Positions 60,102 through 64,000 of a DNA stretch of 64,000 nucleotides are shown one piece after another (position 1 is the first letter of the stretch; every line of letters begins with the position of its first letter). Where the stretch lies: assembly GCA_001566295.1 (NCBI GenBank), contig KQ964249.1, positions 1,612,001 through 1,676,000 on the forward strand, written 5' to 3'. Source of the DNA: Microdochium bolleyi (Eukaryota > Ascomycota > Sordariomycetes > Xylariales > Microdochiaceae). Under the pieces are notes generated by a model. It was not told the DNA's origin, did no database searches, and saw only the letters and a program-made list of their open reading frames with translations. The translations under genes and the position numbers were made by a program.

Positions 60102-60671
60102 GTTGTGCGTCTGTAACGCGACCAAGACGCTGGCCGTCGAGTCCCTAGGGTCTGGTCTGAGTGGCGCCGAAAGCCTTTGTGTGTCTCTTTGCTGCGTCGA
60201 TGCATGCAGTGGGCAGATAGCGTCGCGTTGTCGTAATTGCCTGGGAGCTGAATGCGGTTGAACGAGGAAGTGGCAGGCGCGACGCCAATCAAAGGCTACC
60301 TCAGATGCGATGTCAGGGATCAGCGGCTTGACAGGGCTCCGGGCAGGCCCACCCAGGCACCGCAAGAGGGGCCGCAGCTCGGCGGCCGGCGGCTGATAAG
60401 GCCGTGCGATAAGCCTCTCCCCGAAAAAAAGTTGGGCAGTCGGTAGCTGGAGAGCAAAGCAGAAGCAGTGGGCCAGGCTTGCCGAACAACTTTGAATCTC
60501 GAAGCACTTGGACGGCACAGCACGGCGCATAGCTGATCCGCACAACTCAGCTCACTACACTACAGCAGCCTTTTGCGGAGCCTGCCAACCCGGTCACTGT
60601 CGAGCTTGCAACTAGCGACCACTGCGAGCCAAACGAGCAGGCCTGCGGCTTCCTCCATCCCCGCCGCCGCC
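60102..60671. promoter_or_regulatory. Divergent promoter region DNAJC8-type gene / DBP10
   Basis: 570 bp between start codons, with an A7 run near 60,425. Frames here are extensions of the flanking genes and not separate proteins. Confidence 0.5.
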
Positions 60672-63468
60672 ATGCCCCGGGCTACGTCTCCCGCGGCGTC
60701 CGAGCACGAGGTCGACATCCTCGGAGACCTATTTGCGAACGACCACAGTGGCGCAGCGGACGGTTTTGACGCCGGCGACATCCTCGATGGCGACGATAGT
60801 GAAGGGGACGCTGCTTTCATCGCGCTGAAGCAGTCGGCCTCTTTCAGGAAGAACGCAAATGTTAAAGGAAAATCTGTGAAGAAGGGTGGCGGCTTTCAGT
60901 CAATGGGTATGCGGATGGTCCTTTGTGGGCAAGACTTGAGGACCTCGTACTAACTGCGCACCTATAGGCCTCAGTTCGAACTTGCTCCGGGCGATCACAC
61001 GAAAGGGATTCCAAGTTCCCACACCAATCCAGCGGAAAGCCATTCCTTTGGTCCTGGATCGCAAAGATGTCGTCGGTATGGCCCGAACAGGTTCCGGAAA
61101 GACAGCCGCATTCGTCATCCCCATGATCGAGCGCCTACGCGCGCACAGCGCGACCTTTGGTGCTCGCGCTCTGATCATGTCGCCCTCGAGAGAACTGGCT
61201 ATTCAGACGCTCAAGGTCGTCAAGGACTTCAGCAGAGGCACTGATCTCAAGTGTGTGCTGCTTGTTGGTGGTGACAGTCTCGAGGAGCAGTTCGGCTCAA
61301 TGACTGCCAATCCGGACATCATCATCGCTACTCCCGGACGTTTTCTGCATTTGAAGGTCGAGATGAGCATGAACCTGTCCTCCATACAGTATGTCGTCTT
61401 CGATGAGGCCGATCGCCTGTTCGAAATGGGTTTCGCTGCCCAACTCACCGAAATTCTCCACGCTCTGCCGATGTCCCGTCAAACACTGCTATTTTCAGCA
61501 ACACTGCCGGCATCGCTAGTAGAGTTTGCCAGGGCTGGCCTTCAAGAGCCCAGTCTCGTCCGGCTTGACGCGGAAACCAAGATCTCTCCTGATCTGCAGT
61601 CGGCATTCTTCAGCGTCAAGGGAGCAGAGAAGGAGGGCACGTTGCTGCACATCCTGCACGATGTCATCAAGATGCCGATGGGAGCTCCCGAGGGCGTGCA
61701 GGCTGATGGTGATGGATACTCAAAGAAGAGGAAAAGAGGTCCCGCCGATGGACCCCGCCTCAAAGAGAAGCCGTCAGAACACTCCACCATTGTGTTCGCT
61801 TGTACGAAGCATCACGTCGAGTACCTGGCCCAGCTGCTCGTTCATGCAGGCTTCTCCGTATCCTACGTATACGGTTCTTTAGACCAGACTGCCAGAAAGG
61901 AGCAGGTCGACAAGTTCAGAAAGGGCCAGTGCAACATTCTCGTGGTAACGGACGTTGCCGCTCGTGGTATCGATATTCCCATCCTGGCCAACGTCATCAA
62001 CTACGACTTCCCTCCGCAACCAAAGGTGTTTGTGCATCGTGTCGGTCGCACAGCTCGTGCGGGTCAGCGCGGTTGGAGTTACAGTCTGGTGCGAGACATT
62101 GATGCCCCTTATCTGCTCGACCTGCAGTTGTTTCTGGGTAAGAAGCTTGTCGTGGGCAAGGCTGGCTCCGAAGGCTTGAACTTCACCGAGGATATCAGTG
62201 TCGGCGCTCCCCAGAGGACCAAGGTAGAGACCAATGTCGAATGGCTCAACCGAGTCATGGACGAGAGCGACGACCTCAATGCGCTGAAGCGCGTCTCTGA
62301 GAAGGCTGAGAAGCAGTACATGCGGACGAGGAACTCAGCTGCCAAGCAGAGCGCCACACGCGCACGTGAGCTTGTCGCCACCAGAGAGTGGACGCAGCTG
62401 CACCCAGTGTTTGGCGACGAGCTTGGCGATGCCGAAAATGCCCGCGCCGAGATGATGGCCAAGATCAGCGGCTTCAAACCCAAGGAGACAATCTTTGAGA
62501 TCGGCTTGACAGGCAAGGCGACGAAGAACGAGGCCGCGGAGATCATGAAGACTGTGCGGCAGCGCTTTGGACCACGGCGTACTGCTGCCCCAGACGTGGG
62601 GGTTGTAGACGACTCTGACGAGGATGAGGACGAAGTCATGGTGGAGCAGACGCTCGATGGCACTGATGATGAGGATGACGATAATGGTGTGGCTGAAGAC
62701 GACGATGACGACGAGAGTGTGGCCGCGCCGGACTATTCGGACGACGAGATGGAGATCACAATCACCAACAACGACGACGGCAAGTCCTCCAAGGGCAAGA
62801 AGAAGGGCCCATCGACCTTCAAGGACGACGAGTTCTTCATGTCGTATGCACCCCGCACCGTCAATGCCGCCGAGGAGCGTGGATATGGTGTGCACTCTGG
62901 TGCCGACGGCAACAACTTTATGGCGGCAGCGCGTGACGTGCAGATGGATCTGACCAACGACGAGGCGGCAAAGTCATTCGGCGAGCCCACCCGCGGCGGC
63001 AAGCTGCGATGGGACAAGAAGAACTCAAAGTACGTTAGCAGCAACAACGACGAGGACGGATCCAAGGGTACGAAACCCAAGATGGTGCGCGGCGAGTCGG
63101 GCGTCAAGATCGCGGCGTCCTTCCAGAGTGGGCGGTTCGATCGGTGGAAGAAGGCGCAGCGCATCAACAAGATGCCGCGCGTGGGCGAGACGGAGCGGAG
63201 CGGACCTGGAGGCGCGGGCATGCTGCCGACGGGGGCGCGGTACAAGCACAAGCAAGAGCGGGCGCCCAAGGAGGCCGACAAGTTCCGGGACGACTTCCAC
63301 GTGCGCAAGAAGCGGGTGGCCGAGGCCAAGGAGAAGCGCATCGGCAAGTACAGCGACGGCGTGGGCATCAACCGCAACGAGCTCAAGGGCCAGGAGGACA
63401 TGCGCAAGGGGAGGAAAATCAAGGAGCAGAAGCGGCTCAAGAACGCGAGGCCGTCCAAGAAGCAGTAG
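60672..63468 (+). CDS. DBP10: ATP-dependent RNA helicase Dbp10 (DDX54)
   Basis: Two exons: 60672-60906 and 60968-63468, with a 61-nt intron (donor GTATGC, acceptor CTATAG) joining QSMG to LSSNLLRAI. The product is 911 aa. DEAD-box motifs in order: the Q motif (GFQVPTPIQ), Walker A ARTGSGKT (about 117-124), ATPGR, DEAD (224-227 in VFDEADRLFE), SAT (255-257), and motif VI HRVGRTARAGQRG. An insert around 320-345 separates the RecA domains. The C-terminal part contains an acidic stretch (about 620-665) and the basic DBP10CT region ending Lys-rich. Dbp10 acts in nucleolar maturation of the 60S subunit near the peptidyl-transferase centre. All catalytic motifs look intact. Confidence 0.96.
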
Positions 63469-63907
63469 ACGACGTGCTGCCGTTATAGTATATACCTCGC
63501 AGATATTTGGCAAAGCATGCTATGACATTATTCTCCGGAAAGATTCCCCGAACTCCGGTTTACGCCACATGCGTCCCAAAGCTCTCCTGCAACATACTCT
63601 TCCTGATGCTCGGAGCAATGGCTCTGGCCTTGGTGGGATAGACCTGACCCTTGACGTTGTCTCGACTTGAAGCCGAACCCCGGGAGCTCCAGCGCCGATT
63701 TAGGCGTTGACGGGTGGGTCCCAGTGGCGGGATTCTCCAAGAACAGGACCCTCATTTCCCGTCCCTTTTTCAGAACCCCCACCAACCACCGGCAGGAGGC
63801 AAGCAAGCGAGCGGCATCCTTTAAGTCGACCGCCGGCCCTACTAGACTTGTTGGAGAAACCGGCCATTCCCCTGACCGCCTGGAAACACCACACGAGCAC
63901 CAGCACC
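63469..63907. other. Intergenic region downstream of DBP10
   Basis: 439 bp holding the DBP10 3' UTR and the promoter or leader of the truncated gene at the window end. No other gene seen. Confidence 0.5.
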
Positions 63908-64000
63908 ATGTCGACCACCACCACCACCACCACCACTGTAACACAGGAGGCCGCGCCCTCGGCCCAGGCGATCCTGCGGCTCTTCCCGGACATCGACACG
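63908..64000 (+). CDS. 5' end of an unidentified gene, truncated by the window edge
   Basis: An ATG in good context (CACCATGTC) opens a frame that runs to the window end: 31 codons, starting with a run of eight threonines encoded by an (ACC)7 repeat plus ACT, then a segment ending SAQAILRLFPDIDT. The non-repetitive part looks like the start of a folded or conserved region, but I do not recognise the family. It is tandem with DBP10. Only the adjoining sequence can identify it. Confidence 0.55.
   Translation, partial: MSTTTTTTTTVTQEAAPSAQAILRLFPDIDT
63914..63937 (+). repeat. (ACC)n microsatellite at a gene start
   Basis: Seven ACC units followed by ACT encode a Thr run directly after the initiator Met-Ser of the truncated gene. 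Confidence 0.85.

Noticed and set aside
1..64000. CRISPR arrays, rRNA, tRNA, transposons and viral insertions
   Set aside because: I saw no spaced direct repeats, no convincing tRNA box B with cloverleaf, no transposase or reverse-transcriptase motif and no terminal repeats. Reading by eye cannot exclude a tRNA or snoRNA.

Overview
This window is nuclear DNA from a filamentous ascomycete (Pezizomycotina, most likely Sordariomycetes). The evidence is the gene set (fungal NADPH-P450 reductase, Tao3/Pag1, She9, Dim1, Urb1, Syo1), short introns (mostly 55-125 nt) with GTRAGT/GTATGT donors and CTAAC/CTGAC branch sites, GC-rich coding sequence and no operons. The class-level call rests on remembered protein resemblance, for example to Chaetomium Syo1, and is an inference.

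Layout, left to right: 3' part of the splicing helicase PRP22 (+); a histidine-phosphatase protein (+); a JmjC/KDM8-like oxygenase (-) divergent from the replication factor CDC45 (+); the calcium sensor NCS1 (-); a long-chain acyl-CoA synthetase (-); the mitochondrial inner-membrane protein SHE9/MDM33 (+); the U5 snRNP protein DIM1 (-) divergent from URB1 (+); a very long TAO3/PAG1 morphogenesis scaffold (-); a gene-free stretch of about 3.2 kb; NADPH-cytochrome P450 reductase (+); an RBMS/MSSP-type two-RRM protein (+); RIO2 kinase (-) divergent from proteasome subunit RPN1 (+); a MATE transporter (-) divergent from a DUF202 membrane protein (+); a type II membrane glycosyltransferase-like protein (-) divergent from the RPL5/RPL11 chaperone SYO1 (+); a DNAJC8-type J protein (-) divergent from the helicase DBP10 (+); and the first 31 codons of another gene at the right edge.

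This is conserved housekeeping chromosome. Two functional themes recur: ribosome biogenesis (URB1, RIO2, SYO1, DBP10) and splicing (PRP22, DIM1, DNAJC8). From DIM1 to DBP10 the strands alternate almost perfectly, giving a series of divergent promoters and convergent 3' ends, and each ribosome-biogenesis gene shares an upstream region with another housekeeping gene. I rebuilt exon structures by hand from splice signals, reading frame and family conservation; every rebuilt gene keeps frame to its stop.

I saw no transposon, CRISPR array, rRNA, convincing tRNA or secondary-metabolite cluster, and no clearly novel multi-gene system. The most notable items are small: two stop-free, in-frame introns in the RRM gene; a predicted 4-nt first coding exon in TAO3; an 11-nt first coding exon in NCS1; and a local cluster of 13-30 nt C/G homopolymers around the MATE/DUF202 pair.
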